This document shows positions 33,150 to 45,860 of a DNA stretch of 64,000 bases, in pieces (positions within the stretch are counted from its first letter, which is position 1; each line of letters begins with the position of its first letter). Under the pieces are notes generated by a model. It was not told the origin of the DNA and did no database searches. It was given only the letters and a program-made list of their open reading frames with translations. Location: contig NC_133174.1 of assembly GCF_040802235.1 (NCBI RefSeq), forward strand, positions 84,776,647 to 84,840,646. Direction: 5' to 3'. The translations under genes were made by a program, and so were the position numbers. The DNA is from Manis javanica (Eukaryota > Chordata > Mammalia > Pholidota > Manidae).

Positions 33150-34850
33150 CCCCAACCCAAAAATATTCTTTGTTACATAATTTTACCTACATCCTTTCCA
33201 TTCTTTCTTATGAATGCTTCCACTTTTTAAAATGCAAAATTCAGGTTGTATTGTATTTAATGTCTTGAAAATCTTTTTATTTTATATCACAAATATTTCT
33301 CATGACATCAAATATTTTTCTAAAATAAAAATATTTTTATTATTTGTATAAGACTATATTGAATAGGTGTTTTATAATTTTATAAATCTCATTTCAAGAT
33401 ATAAAATTAGATTATTATTGATTCTGTTTTCATCCATCATTTATTTAACCATTAATCAGTGTGAGTAATTTTCATATATTTATGACTGTATTTTTCTGTG
33501 AATTGCTTATCAATGCCTTTAACCCATTATTCTATCTGGGTATTCACATTTTTGTTATTGAATTTTAATAACTCTTTGTAGAGTAGGGATAGTAACACAT
33601 TGTCTGTAATGTATATTGTAAATATTTTCCCAATTGGTTCATTGCTCTGTAATTTTATTGTGGAAAATTTTTACTAATATTTCACTTTGTCTTTCATATA
33701 GCATTTCCTGAAAATATCTACTATGGTGAACCATTTAGTCTTCTTTTTCCACTCACTCTACCTTGTGATAATTCTGTCATGAAGTTATATTAAGAAGTTT
33801 AATTAAAATAATATATTACCACATCATGTCTTCAGCTAGTATATGAGGTTGGCAAGACCTCTTCACTAACTCGCCAGATTCCTGGTCTTTTAAATGCCCT
33901 CCATCTCACTTACAGTGGCTAAAAACAAGAGGTGTCATTCGACTGGGACTATTATCTCGGGAGTGTGGATTCTTAACATGCAGCCATTTGTCTTTCGAGT
34001 CTTGTGGGTTATCTACTTCATACCCTCTGAGACTGCTGAGGTAAATAGGTTATTCAAAGGCCTCCGTGATTACCTTGAAAACCAAAGATAAAATATAGAA
34101 CACCCTGAGACGTTTTTTTCCAGAGAGAAAAATGATGCCTTAACTACTTTACCTCAAGGTTACCACTTTCCATTTCTCCTCCAGATGCAATCCTGCCATA
34201 CCACATGGCATAAGTTTTACTTCAAAAGATCACTTCTGATCATTTTTAAGGCCTTCAGCTTCTCATGAATCTATTGACTCCTTCCTCCACATCACATACA
34301 TTATCTGATAGATTGCTGGTCATAGTAATTTATTGTCATGTAGCACTGGCAAGTGCTATTCTAATGTCTATCACCATAGAGTAGTTTTATCTACTCCTTA
34401 ACTTCATGTAAATGTAATCATAGAGGATGTACTCTCTTATGTCTTGCTTATTTTACTCAACATAATATCTACCTGTTTCATCCATGTTGCTTTGTTTTGT
34501 TCATTTCTTATTATTGCTGAGGAGTCATCTGCAGCATGAATATACCACAGTTTTTACTCAGTTTCCCATATAGTGATATCTGGGTTACTTTTAGTTTTTG
34601 GCTATTGTGAATAGTGCTATGAACATTCTTATATACTTTTTTTTTCAGACATATATTTTCCCTTTTCTGTAAACTTAGGAGTAGAATTAATTGCTAAGTT
34701 ATAGGTTAGATATGTTTATTTTGTTACAAGCTGTCAGTCAGTTTCCAAAGTGGTTGTGCCATTTTACATACCCACCGGTAATTTCTGGTGGTTCTTGTTG
34801 CTCTACATCATAGCATTGGTTAGCATCTAACTTTCATCATAAAGCTTTTC
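33150..34850 (-). mobile_element. Old LINE-1 fragments, antisense
   Basis: Two runs of antisense L1 signature: 33430-33720 ('tgcctttaacccattattct', 'ataactctttgtagagtagg') and 34420-34850 ('gcttattttactcaacataa', 'ttttggctattgtgaatagt', 'tttccaaagtggttgtgcca'). The interval between them is less clear. No intact frame. Confidence 0.6.
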
Positions 34851-36394
34851 CTAAGAAACTATCTTTCCTTTTAGGGGAAACAGCTGCAAAGGTATAACTA
34901 AGCAAATTCCAGTAACTCCTATCATTTAAACTATGAAAGTTGATATGGCTGTTTTTTTTCTCATCCTGTAAAATAAAAGCTTTTAAAGTTAATGTTATCA
35001 TTTGCTCACATATTGTACATTAATACTTCCTTTGGCTCTTTCAACCTCCCTTTCCCCTGTGAGACTATAAAACCAGGAGTATTAGATTTAAGTCAATTTC
35101 AGTCTGAATATGCTCAGGATGATGTACAATTTTAAGCATAGCTGATAGAATAATACCATATATTAAGAAAACCTGCATATAAAGTAAGAACTGACCATTC
35201 GCAATCCATGTTTTTCTGAGATTTTTTTTCTATTCTCAGAGTTCCTACGGAACAATTTGGATTAAGTTAAATACCGTTCTGTGTCAATAGAATATCACTT
35301 AGTAATACATCAGAAAAGAAACATTTGGGTCATTCTACTTTAGAGATACTATCCATTTACTAGCCATCTGGGTACTCTGGTTATAAGAAAAAGGTAACAT
35401 TAGTGTTTACTAAAAGCTATGATGATGATTATTTCAATAAAAGAGAATAATGGGTAAATGAGCATGTTTGGTTTGGGATCTTGGGGTGGGAAAATGAAGG
35501 CCTTTTTCCTAGTTTGGAGATATTATGTACAGGAGAAAACATGAATTTCTTCCACTTCATGTAGTCCTAAAAACCAGAGCACAATATATTTCACACACTA
35601 AAACTACAAGCCTGATGGGGAAAACAAGAAGAGGCACGCAACACTTGAAAACTTTATCCTAACCCCATTTTCCCCATAAGCCCTGGAGTTTTTATTACAC
35701 AATTCATACAGTGCAGGGAGTTTTGGAACACATACACCATGTTACAGTGTTATAGCAGAACTGACTATATATACACAATATATATAAAATTTATATGCAA
35801 TGCTTATATTAGTTTAAGGAATATCCATGTTATAAAATCAGCAAAACAAACCTGGACAAAAGGGACAGCAAAATTATAGCAGTAGAAAAATTGACTATTG
35901 ACTGTTAGTTTTCATCTTATCCCTGCTCTTTTATCAAAGGTATAGTTGAGTAAAAGAAACTTTGGCTAAAACCCTGTCCCAATTTATCCCTTAGGGTTGT
36001 CTTTGAAAATGAGTACAGCCATTCTTTTCAAATATATGATGAGTATTAATCAAAGTATCTTTAGAAATCTCCATTATTTTTATTAATCCATAATATACAA
36101 TTAGATGGCAGCAGTCAACACTGAACATACAATATAAGTAAAAGGGAGTGTTTAAAAGGCAAAAGCAGCTTCAGGAAAGGTACTCCCGCTATGCCTTTTC
36201 TGCCAGCAATTCTCCTGACATCCCTGAATCTTTACTGATTTGTTTCTCAGTGTGCAAGTAATGCACAACTAATTTGGCTGATAGAATGAGATGATTAGTT
36301 GTGTATTTACCATTTTTAGGTTTTATTTTTGCAATTCCTCTTCTTTTCACAGTATTTGAATAGCCCGTCCTTTTCACACAAAGTAAAAAGAAAC

Positions 36395-36397
<3 letters not shown>
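34851..36397. other. No feature recognised
   Basis: Low-complexity AT-rich DNA without a supported frame. The short TA-rich stretch 35767-35790 is noted. Confidence 0.45.
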
Positions 36398-36451
<54 letters not shown>

Positions 36452-36452
36452 C
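36398..36452. repeat. (CT)n microsatellite
   Basis: A CT run of about 55 bases with one interruption. A wider CT-rich tract follows at 36540-36630. The Arg-Glu or Ser-Leu repeat frames across it (36189-36741, both strands) are microsatellite artefacts. Confidence 0.98.
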
Positions 36453-38032
36453 AGGCCTGCAGCTGGGCTGCTGCAGCACAGAGCAAACCAGAGGACCCCT
36501 CATCTCTAACCTCAACCTTGCTCGGACAACATCCTGAACTTCCCTTTCTTTCCTCCCCTTTCTTCCTTTCTTCCTCTCTCTCTCTTTCTTTCTCCCCACT
36601 CCCTTTCCTTTCTATCTTATTTCCTTCCTTCATTTTAAAATTCACGACTTGCGTTTTTCTATTTAATATTCTATAAGGTATTTGGCAACCTTGATTGCAA
36701 CTACCAAATTCAATCTCAAGCCAATAAGTAAGCAGTTGCAATCAATTTCAGAACACTAGCAGTACAAGTGGAAATGATATCCACCCATTTTGTTTGGAGG
36801 ACCACACTTCAAATAATCTTGTTCCCTGCAGGGGACAGTTTATTGTCAAATGTATAGTGAGTAGGGGGTGTTTATGATTTTAAACGTGTTTCCATCATGG
36901 GTCCTCCCCTGTTGTTTTTCTGACAGCCTCAGTTGTTGGTTTTCTTTCTTGTGCTGAAAATAAACCCTGAGTGGTGAGACGTCTGTGCAGCTTTGGCAGC
37001 CCACCAAGGAGTGGAGATTACTTTAGCTATAACCCGATTTCTTACAGTAAAAGAAATATTTCCCCAGATTTGCAGCCTGGACCAAAGTTACAAAGCTTGT
37101 AGCTTGTCATTGGAAACATCAGTTTCTCAGAAAATTTGACTTGCATTTTGTTAAAAAATCTATCCACTTACAAGATTTATTGCTTAGGATTAAATCTTAT
37201 ATGTGATAACTTTATATGCCCTAGTTTTCCTGAATCAAAGCACATAATGTATTGTTATATCATTCTACAGTCAACAGATGGAGGTGTTTTCAGTAACTCC
37301 CTATAGTGCTAATGATAATGAAAGCCATAAACTGAAAGCCCTTCTGTATGGATAAGAGCTTAACTTCCAAACATAAATATGTTTTCTTTCAATTTTTACC
37401 TAAGACTCAAATGCCCTTATGAGTCATGCAGATCGTGTCAAGCAGACTGTATTCTTCAGGAAGCAGATAAATGTGATGATGAATATCTAATCCCTTTCAA
37501 AATCACTAATGGGATCTGCTGGGCACTGTTGCTAGATCTGGTAATCTTACCAGATGTGTCTGTGGGTAGTCTGAAATGGCTCACTGACTACCTTTAGACT
37601 TCTGGAACAATCTCTACTTCCTGAACTCTTCTCTGTTGCCCCCCTCCCTTGTGACAGACAGAACACAATCCCGCTCTGTCTCTATCTCTTATATTTATTA
37701 TTATACCTGGATATATCTTAATTGAAATTAATGTCAGGAGCATAAATTACCCCTATTGTTAGTTGCAACAATTTATGTGCCACACTTGACCAATTATTAA
37801 ATATATCTTATTTTGGTGTCAGAGATTTAATACTTTTCTGTTTAAATTTCTATTTCTCTTTTGTCCATCATTCACATCTTGATATTATTTGTTTCTATGA
37901 AATTAACCTGTTATTAATATTTTAAGATGTTATTTTATGTAGCTATTTATATTTAAAATAATTTTCCTATTCAACATTAACTAAATTGTATATCTGCTTT
38001 CCCAAGGATATTACCCTTAAAAAAATACTCTG
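36453..38032. other. No feature recognised
   Basis: Includes a 72-codon plus frame at 37379-37597 with five Cys in its first 25 residues. I see no start context, splice context or family, so I do not call a gene. A candidate only if conserved in other mammals. Confidence 0.45.
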
Positions 38033-38255
38033 TTTTTAGAGAAATTTCGGATTTGCAACAAAATTGAAAGGGGCATACAAAGATTTTTCATCTACTTCCT
38101 GACCCCACACAAGCATTATCAACCCCTATATCAACATCATTCACCAGAACAGTACATTTGTTTTGCCAAGGATGAACCAACACTAATATGTTGTAATCAC
38201 CCAAAAACCAATAGTTTATCTTAGGGTTCACTCTTGGTGTTGTACATTTTTGAGA
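38033..38255 (-). mobile_element. Old L1 3'UTR end, antisense
   Basis: 'ggatttgcaacaaaattgaa', 'catcattcaccagaacagta' and 'agggttcactcttggtgttg' are the reverse of the last part of an L1M-type 3'UTR. It lies head-to-head with 38256-38610. Confidence 0.65.
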
Positions 38256-38610
38256 AAAAACCTTCAGTAACTGAATGGCTAAATAAACTATGGAACATTC
38301 ATACAATGGAATATTATTCAGCACTAAAAAGAAATAAACTAGCAAGTCATGGAAAGACATGAGGAAACTTAAATGCATATTACTAAGTGAGAGAAGCTGA
38401 TCTGAAAAGGCTGCATACTGTATGATTCTAACACTGTGACATTCTGGGAAGGGCAAAAATATGGGACAATAAGATGATCAGTAGTTGCCAGGGGTCAGAA
38501 TGGAGGGGATCTGAATTTTTAGGGCAGTAAAAATCCTCTGTATCCTCTGTATGATATTGTAATGATGGATATGTTATTACACATTTGTTCAAACCTTTGG
38601 GATATTACCA
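38256..38610 (+). mobile_element. Old L1 ORF2 end and 3'UTR, sense
   Basis: 'aatggaatattattcagcac', 'ggaaacttaaatgcatatta', 'gctgcatactgtatgattct' and 'gtagttgccaggggtcagaa' are the sense L1 end. It stops near 'cacatttgttcaaac', where the missing continuation is what 38033-38255 holds in reverse. Confidence 0.65.
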
Positions 38611-38963
38611 TTTTTATTCTATTCTGGTGACACCATAGATTTATTTCTTTATTAAGGAAAACGTGCATTATATGTTCATAGTAGAAAAAGTGGATGATGT
38701 AAAGACTTAGATATAATATAAAGGTTTGCTGCTGGACTAATATCAGCATTAAGATTCCTAGATTTAGTGTGACCATTGTTTGGTCCTTGAAAAGTTATAT
38801 AACCTTGTTTTGCTTCAGTTTTCTTAACACAAAAGAGAGAAAGTAAATCACTCTTGCCTTCCAGAAAGTTCAAATTAAGTGTTTAGTGTTCTGTGCCTTC
38901 TGGTGAGAGGTGGGGAGTATACCTCCCCACACACACATGCACATAGTCTCTACATAGTCTTAT
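38611..38963. other. No feature; left target-site copy at right end
   Basis: Weak old L1-like text ('gaaaacgtgcattatatgtt'). The last six bases, TCTTAT at 38958-38963, are the left copy of the target site of the next element. Confidence 0.5.
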
Positions 38964-40679
38964 TGTCTTATTGCTGGAGTCCAGGTCCAGCGAGTTCAGG
39001 AGTCCCTGAAGGAGGAATGGCGTCGGCGACTGAACGAATGAATGAGGACACAGAGACTAGCAAAACTGAGCCTGGCCTGTTTTATTGAAATTTAGCAAGG
39101 TTATATATGTTTTGAGTATGCAGTTACACAAAGATTAGATCATTTGATTCTTTCAGAAAAAATGTTCATATAAAGGTCAATCTTTAAAGCTTAGAAATTA
39201 TTGTCTCCTTAGCAATCATTAATTTTTTGCACTTATGCTTGCTTGGCTTCCCTGGCAGTCTTGGAACAAACATGACTTGTTCCCTCACACCTGGTTGGCC
39301 TGGGCCCTACTCTTGCAGTTTCCTTATTATTGATTCTAAAATAGCCATGGTTACTATTCATCAGATTAACAAATATAGCTAAGTCTATTTTTCTAGGTCT
39401 AAAGCATTACATGCAGATTTAAAGAAAAGCATCAAAACAGTATATCATTAAAGTAGTGTAGCAAGACTAAGCTAATTGCAATTGCAGGAACTGGAAACTC
39501 TGTACTCTTGGGTAGGTGCCCAGTTTCATTGAGACGAAAGCGTTGCACCTGGGGGGATGAGGTAACGGGATAATGACCCCTGAATCAGAAGGCATAGGGA
39601 CCCAGTCAGGCCACTTCTTTTTCTAGTGGGGGAAACAGGGGCATGTCTGTCTTAGAGTTTCCTTAAACCATTTACAATAATATCTGTGGTAGTGATCTTT
39701 TCTATTGGGAGAGTCTCTGTAATCATGCCAGGCCCTTTTACATGCAATCATTCATGCTCACTTTCCTTTATTTTTTTATTATTCCCCGAGACCCAACAGG
39801 TCTAGGAGTCATTTAGAAACTCCTCACTGGGCTGAGTTGGGCTGGGAGAGGGAACTGGAACCTACTCAAACAATTTTTGTTTATTATAACTTGATACTTA
39901 TTTCCAATATCTTTTCCACATCCCCCTCCTATTATTTTTTAATAAAATGTTGAAATAAGGAAAAGTAATAAAGATTAAAGTTTCTAATAGAAAGCTGTTT
40001 AACACAGTTTACTTTTTCATAAAAGATATTTAAATCTTAATGTAAAATAAAGATGGAAAGTAGAGTTTAGTGTAGTAGGAAAGTAAGTGTAGACTGTCAG
40101 ATCCCTGCCTTATGAACTGGGTATTGATCCAAGCGAAACAAGGGCAACAACAGCCATGGGCGCAGAATATTTCTCTCAAAACTGGGGTGGTGAGGTTCTG
40201 AGCCTCACCTCTGTTGACCCCCTATTGTTCACCTGATGGTCCCCCTGCGACTGTGCCTGTCTTAGGTTGTTCCTCCCTTGAGGAATCCTCTCTGTCTCTG
40301 GCTAAACAGTCATCTTCCGGGGCCATACAGGGAGATGTAAAGTTGGTAAGTGAAAGAGAAGCAATGTTCTTTGAAAAGGTTAGCTTTTTACTTCTTTGCA
40401 GATTTATGCCCCATAGCTTCTATGCCCAGTAGTTATCTTGAGGTAGCTTTACCACTTGGAAGAATTAGGGGGATCTTGCCTCTGGCATTTCTCCTAAGGT
40501 ATTTTAAATTTGTTTTTCTAATTTAGGTGTATAAGTGACCAATAACAACATTTCCAAACACCATAATAATAATAAGAGATAGGGGGTTTGTACCTCTCAG
40601 AAGTCTGCTTTGCAGTTCCTTCTTTCCGGGCGTCTAGAAGGTGCCATCAGACAGGCAGTTTGGACTGGCTCCCCACATC
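38964..40679 (-). mobile_element. 1.7-kb LTR-type element, class II-like, perfect 6-bp target duplication
   Basis: On the minus strand the element starts TGTGGGGAGCC (plus 40679) and ends AATAAGACA (plus 38964). The flanks TCTTAT (38958-38963 and 40680-40685) are identical, and a 6-bp duplication is typical of class II ERVs. Near its 3' end on the minus strand are a TATATAA box (about plus 39100-39107) and AATAAA (plus 39081-39086). A purine tract AGGAGGGGGA followed by TGTGGAAAAG at plus 39920 lies inside, looking like a second LTR start. No frame of 60 codons or more lies on its own strand. It is either an unusually long solo LTR or a non-autonomous recombinant. Confidence 0.8.
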
Positions 40680-40914
40680 TTATCACTATATTTTGGAAAA
40701 ACATATAAATAGTGCATTCAAGCTTAAAATTAAAATTTGATTAGACAAAGAGCTATTTCTATAGGAAAATAGTAGTAGTAAACTCATTTGTATTTGTGTG
40801 TGCATGTGAGGAAAACTGACTAAAATGCAAATGGGTATGATATGTGCTATGGGAGCCAGATCATATTTTCCAAATTTCTCTGTCACGGTTACTCAGTGAA
40901 ATGGAAAAAGCACA
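40680..40914. other. No feature recognised
   Basis: Begins with TCTTAT, the right target-site copy of the LTR element. Otherwise unassigned. Confidence 0.5.
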
Positions 40915-41105
40915 CAGAAACCAGTGATTAAATTATGATTCTGCTACTTACTAGGGTACATGACTTTGGGCAAGTTATTTAACCTCAAGAGCCTCAGTTT
41001 TGACCTCAGTAAAAAGGGAATAAATTTTTTTTAAATATTCAAAGTATCCATCTAGCACAGTGCTTACCTTCTTGTATGTACACAAATAAATCCCTAGTAA
41101 TATTA
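40915..41105 (+). repeat. MIR SINE
   Basis: A clear MIR: 'tgattctgctacttactagg', 'gactttgggcaagttattta', 'cctcaagagcctcagttttg' and 'ctagcacagtgcttaccttc' in order. Confidence 0.88.
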
Positions 41106-41944
41106 TGATTTTAGTTGAATCTCAAAATCAGGAAATATTCAGGGATCAAATGGGGTCAAGTAAAAGGGACTTTTCTTATTTTCTCAACTTTCAGTATTCC
41201 CATTGAATTAGTAGGGAAATAGTCATAAGTGAGAAAGAAGCAAATGAAAAATCAAACTTTAAATGTTCCTCTAATATGTGGAGGCACCTTGTTTTGATCC
41301 TGCCTCCATCATAAGTGTGCCTTCCCAATCCAAGTAGAAGAGAATCAAGCCTAGACATGCTCAAAAAAGACATGTTAGAAGCTTCTCTGTTTTTTCTGAT
41401 CATCTCATCTCTCTGTACCTTCTGCTATACAGATTAAATTTTCTTTGTTGTTTTTTGACAGTGAGATTAAATTCTGACAGCTGTTAGTGAGTAAATCCCA
41501 GAAGAACTAAATGTCAGAACAAAAATCACTGGTATTGGAAAGGAAGCAAATTCATGGCTAAGAAAACAGGAATAGCAATAGAAACAATCCAGAAGCTTGC
41601 AAGAAAAAAGAAGCAATGCAAATGGTAATTTAGCAGCTACCATTCTTGCTAACAAATTCAGCTAAGAACACTGTTCTCACAAGAGAAAATTTATGCAAAT
41701 TTTACTCCTCAAATAAAAATGGGTTAAAGACCAAATGTTCAGACCTTGTTGATTATTCTGACCTACAAGTAAATCAAATAGCAAAGCAGACAAAAAAAGG
41801 AAGAAAACAAAACCAAAAGTATTGCAACAATAGAAAATATACATCTAAAATGATTCTGTTTTAGCTACACCCAGACTTTACAATTAAGGATTTCTTTAAA
41901 GAAATTTTGGAAACCAAGATATAATTTGGAGACTACATCTATAA
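41106..41944. other. No feature recognised
   Basis: Unassigned. The frames at 41191-41864 have no recognisable domain. Confidence 0.45.
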
Positions 41945-42190
41945 CTAATACTTATGTAGTACTTATTCTATGCCACATTCTGTTCAAAAAGCTTCATGCT
42001 TATAAAGTCAGTCAATCCTCATTTAATAACCCTAGAAATAGGCATTATTACTAACTTTATTTATAGATGAGTATTCTGAGACAAGGAGAGGTTAACTAGC
42101 TTCTCCAAGACCACACAGCAAAGAGGAATACCTATGATTCAGTCCAAAACAAGCTAGCTTCAGTACTTCTTCTCTTAACCTCTATAAGAT
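41945..42190 (-). repeat. MIR SINE, antisense
   Basis: 'cttattctatgccacattct', 'aatcctcatttaataaccct', 'gacaaggagaggttaactag' and 'caagaccacacagcaaagag' follow the reverse of MIR. Confidence 0.85.
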
Positions 42191-42730
42191 GATGATTCTT
42201 AAGTCTACTGTAAAAGCATAGATTTCATAATTTGAGATTCCCTAAACCATAAAAACATCCTGAAGATGTGGAAATGAGAAATCACATTTCCAAAGTTCAG
42301 ATTTCTGTTATAAAGAAGTATCTCTCTAAATTAAAAAAAAACATGAAATATACATATTGAGAATATAGCTTATAATTCTCCTTGGAACAATAAAAGGTCT
42401 ATAGGATAAAAGGCTTTAACCATCCCATTCCACAAAGTGAATTACCACAAACAAGAGTTTTACTTCCCACTGGTATAAATGGTAATCTTGCTGCATAACA
42501 GCTGAGTGATAGATTATTCATCATTACAAATTATCTGACATGATAAGAGATGAATAAATAGATTAAACATTTTGCTGCTTTCGGCTAGTAGCAAACACCC
42601 AAACTTTATTTCTTTATAAGGTTATCCTTAGTAGAACATAATATTATAGTTGATAAAGTCTAAAAGCAAATTCCCACATTAGATTCTTTGTCTTTACAAA
42701 CTACACAAAGAAGGAGAAGGCTGTTAAATC

Positions 42731-42765
42731 CTAGATTGCCTGAGTTTAGGGTAAAACCTTTTATT
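42731..42765 (+). repeat. Left arm of a 35-base inverted repeat
   Basis: Reads ctagattgcctgagtttagg then gtaaaaccttttatt. The reverse complement recurs at 43477-43511 with 33 of 35 positions matching. Confidence 0.9.
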
Positions 42766-43400
42766 CCCTGTTTTTGTGAGTTTCAAGTATGGTTTCCTTA
42801 AATTAGGTCAATTAGGAAATAATACTCTTCTGTTTACATATCTTCACATCTTATGACAGTTTTGAAAGCTGTTATTTTTTTATAGACACAGCAATCTTCA
42901 GGCTACCTCTGTGAGAATGATTGATGTGATCAGTAGTCCTTCCATTACCTTTCATTTCCCTCTCCACATTCTGCGGCCCATCTTCTCTTTTAAGGCTTTA
43001 AGTGGCAAATGATGACTTGATCTGAGAGGTCAGGTAGATATAGGTATGTGTGAGAAGTGATGTCATTATGTGAGAAAAGCAAAAATGATAAGAAACTCAA
43101 CAAGAATTGAGTGTGACATGGAGTCTTGAATCTTTACCAAGAATGGGGGTGAGATTGGGGTAGAACTGAATATACATTAAGCATATTATATTTATGTTAA
43201 ATTCACTGGAATATAAGAGTGTTCTTCTGTATGAATATTTCACTCTCAAACATGAATAGGAATTTTGCCTCCAGAGGAAAAATACCAACCCACCGCTAGC
43301 ATCTGAAGGACATTATGTCTCTAGTCATATAATGCCACATATTCTAATGAAAAAAGAAAAGGGTGTTAATAAGCCAGCTATTGTGATGAGATTAAATATG

Positions 43401-43430
43401 TATGTGTGTGTGTATATATATATGCATATT
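43401..43430. repeat. (TG)n(TA)n microsatellite and ATTCCTTAAAT repeats
   Basis: A compound TG/TA run, followed at 43428-43478 by three copies of ATTCCTTAAAT spaced about 15-30 bases apart. Confidence 0.85.
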
Positions 43431-43476
43431 CCTTAAATTACATTCCTTAAATAATAAATATGTATATTCCTTAAAT

Positions 43477-43511
43477 AATAAGAGGTTTTACCCTAAACTC
43501 AGGCACTCTAG
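43477..43511 (-). repeat. Right arm of the 35-base inverted repeat
   Basis: The plus strand reads aataagaggttttaccctaa then actcaggcactctag, the complement of 42731-42765 with two mismatches. It abuts the tandem ATTCCTTAAAT copies. Confidence 0.9.
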
Positions 43512-43859
43512 GAATATACATATATACTCCAGGATATTTTGAATTCTAGACTAAAGCAAACTGGGTTTGAAGACATGATCATGATTCTATCTAAAATGCA
43601 ATGACTACATCATCAAAGAAGTGAAGAGAGAATTTACAAATACAAAGCAAAATAATAAATTAACCAAAAGAGGAAATCTTAGCCTCAAGAGGAAGCAATT
43701 ACAAATAATAATCACTCTAGGGTAACATTACATGTCTATTAAACTACCAAGAAATATACCCAGTCAATTTTGACTGAGTTGTAAGGAACTGATTTCACTG
43801 ATACTTTGCTTAGAACTCATCAGTTGGTGAGTGTCCTGAAACATCTAACAGTCTATACA

Positions 43860-44490
43860 ATTAGTCTTTCTCTTTGACCTAGCAGTTCCACTCTGGGGAA
43901 GTCACTCCAGAAAATCTCGAAGAAGTAAAAAATAGCAAATAGCAGTAATTTTTCTGAGGAGACTTAGGACTATTTGCCCTAAGTTAACATCACAAAAAAT
44001 AGTAGTAACAGTTTGTTTTTCTGTGTATGAAATACATGCAGAATGGAAAAAAAACAAGTAGCTAAACAGTATGTATGATGATGGGACAGTAATGAAATGA
44101 AATAAGCTAATACTGGTGAAGTTGCTTGTTGAAGTGTAGCTACGTGATAGTGATGATTATGATAATAATGATGATAACATCACTGTAAAAATTAAAAATA
44201 AAATACAATAATAATTGATCTATATACATGTAGAAAATTATATCATTCACAGGAATGATACACACTGACTCTGAGGGTAAGACTTAATTATGGGGTAACA
44301 GAAGCAGGAAAGAATGGAAGTGGGATATTTACCTGTATCATTCTTTTATTTTCATGAAGAGAGAGAAAGATGAAATGGATTTGGCAAAATGTTAATTTCT
44401 ATTCTGGATAGGGCTTACAAGAGAGCTTGTTCCATTACTCTATTTAGTTTTCTATGCATCTGAATATTTCAATATTTAAAATTAACTGAA
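43860..44490 (+). mobile_element. Old LINE-1 fragment, sense
   Basis: 'tttgacctagcagttccact' and 'gtgggatatttacctgtatc' followed by 'tgaatatttcaatatttaaa' are the usual order of an old L1 ORF2 end and 3'UTR. Confidence 0.55.
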
Positions 44491-44499
44491 TAAAAAGTA

Positions 44500-45050
44500 G
44501 TACATGCTTACTATAGAAACTAAGCAATGAAGAAATATATAAATAAGAAAACAAATGATCACTTAAAGATATATTTGTTAATATTTTAGGGTATATTCTC
44601 CCAGTCTTCCAGAATAGTTTCAGAATATGTATTTTTTTATTTTTGACAAAACTGAGGTCATACCATTTGTGGCCTGTTTTTGTCACTTAATATATTGTGA
44701 ACATATCTTTTCAAAGCCAGGAAATCATTCCCTTGGTATCATTTTTAATGGATATGTAATATTTCATCACATTGATGCATTATACCTTGTTTAATTCCCC
44801 AGTGTAGTCTAATTTTATACTTCTGTATTATGAGCAATACTGGGTGAACAGTGAAACTATAAGCATTCCTTTAATTTCCCTTTAGGTCAAATTACTAGGG
44901 ATGAAATTGCTGTGTCAAAATGCATTTTTAAGGTTTATAGAACATATTTCTGATTCCAGAAAGGTTTGTGTTATAACCAGCATAGGATATTTTCCTACTT
45001 TTCAGGTTTTGCCTACTTGACAGATGGATAATCTTGTTTTAATATGCATT
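44500..45050 (-). mobile_element. Old LINE-1 fragment, antisense
   Basis: 'gatatgtaatatttcatcac', 'aattactagggatgaaattg' and 'ctgtgtcaaaatgcattttt' are the antisense L1 pattern. It lies tail-to-tail with the previous fragment. Confidence 0.55.
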
Positions 45051-45689
45051 TTTTTGGTACTAGTTCTCAAGCTTGATCAGAATGCAAAGCTCAGTTAGAC
45101 ATGGTCTCAGCTTGTGAGGAGCTTACCCAGATAATGTGGATGCAAGTTAACAAATGTTAAGAGAAACAGATAATTTCAACATAATTTATACTTCCTTTTT
45201 TATACTGCTGCTCTCCTCACTTCTGGATGATAAAGGGTTAGAAGGATACTCTAAGACAGACCCATCCCATTTTCAGTAAAATGTTAATAGAAAATCCATT
45301 TGCTAAAGAATTCCAAAGAGGTGCAAATGCTGAACATGACTTCATTAACATTTCAACATGACTTCGTTTCACTGTTTTTTTTCTTTAGTCCTTTGGTTGT
45401 AGTTTCCCTGATGCATCAAGATTAAGCCCTGGTGAAGGGTGGTTTGTGGGGGGACTGTGAATAGCAGCCAAATGGGAAACACCAGCTAGCAAGGGTAAGG
45501 CTTGTGATGAGGCACTAATTGCCCTGGACTTGCCTAGAGAGCTAGCAATGGACAGCGCCTATGGCAGTTGCAGCTACAGTACATCCCAGACTTTGAAATG
45601 TCAGTTACTAGAACAGTCTCTAATACAGTTAGTTGTCTTGCATTGCACAACCTGTCAACATGGCATTTTCTCTACATTTGTTGATCCAT
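45051..45689. other. No feature recognised
   Basis: Unassigned sequence, no supported frame. Confidence 0.45.
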
Positions 45690-45860
45690 TTCATTGACAC
45701 AGCTCTGGTGTAGTGATTATCCTCATTATTAGACATGAGGCCACCAGAGACTCAGAGAGGCTATTAAGACTATAGCGCATAGTAAGCAATTTATAAAATC
45801 AGGATTTTAAAAACAATGTCTGTCGGACTACAAAGCCTCTTTCTACCATATAGTATGTAC
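45690..45860 (-). repeat. MIR SINE, antisense
   Basis: 'gtgattatcctcattattag', 'cagagactcagagaggctat' and 'ggactacaaagcctctttct' follow the reverse of MIR, diverged. Confidence 0.6.

Noticed and set aside
36189..36741. Three frames of 115-141 codons over a CT microsatellite
   Set aside because: They consist of Arg/Glu or Ser/Leu repeats produced by (CT)n and have no other content.
37379..37597. 72-codon Cys-containing frame as a small secreted protein or exon
   Set aside because: No signal peptide, splice context or family resemblance. A frame of this length is expected by chance in 64 kb.
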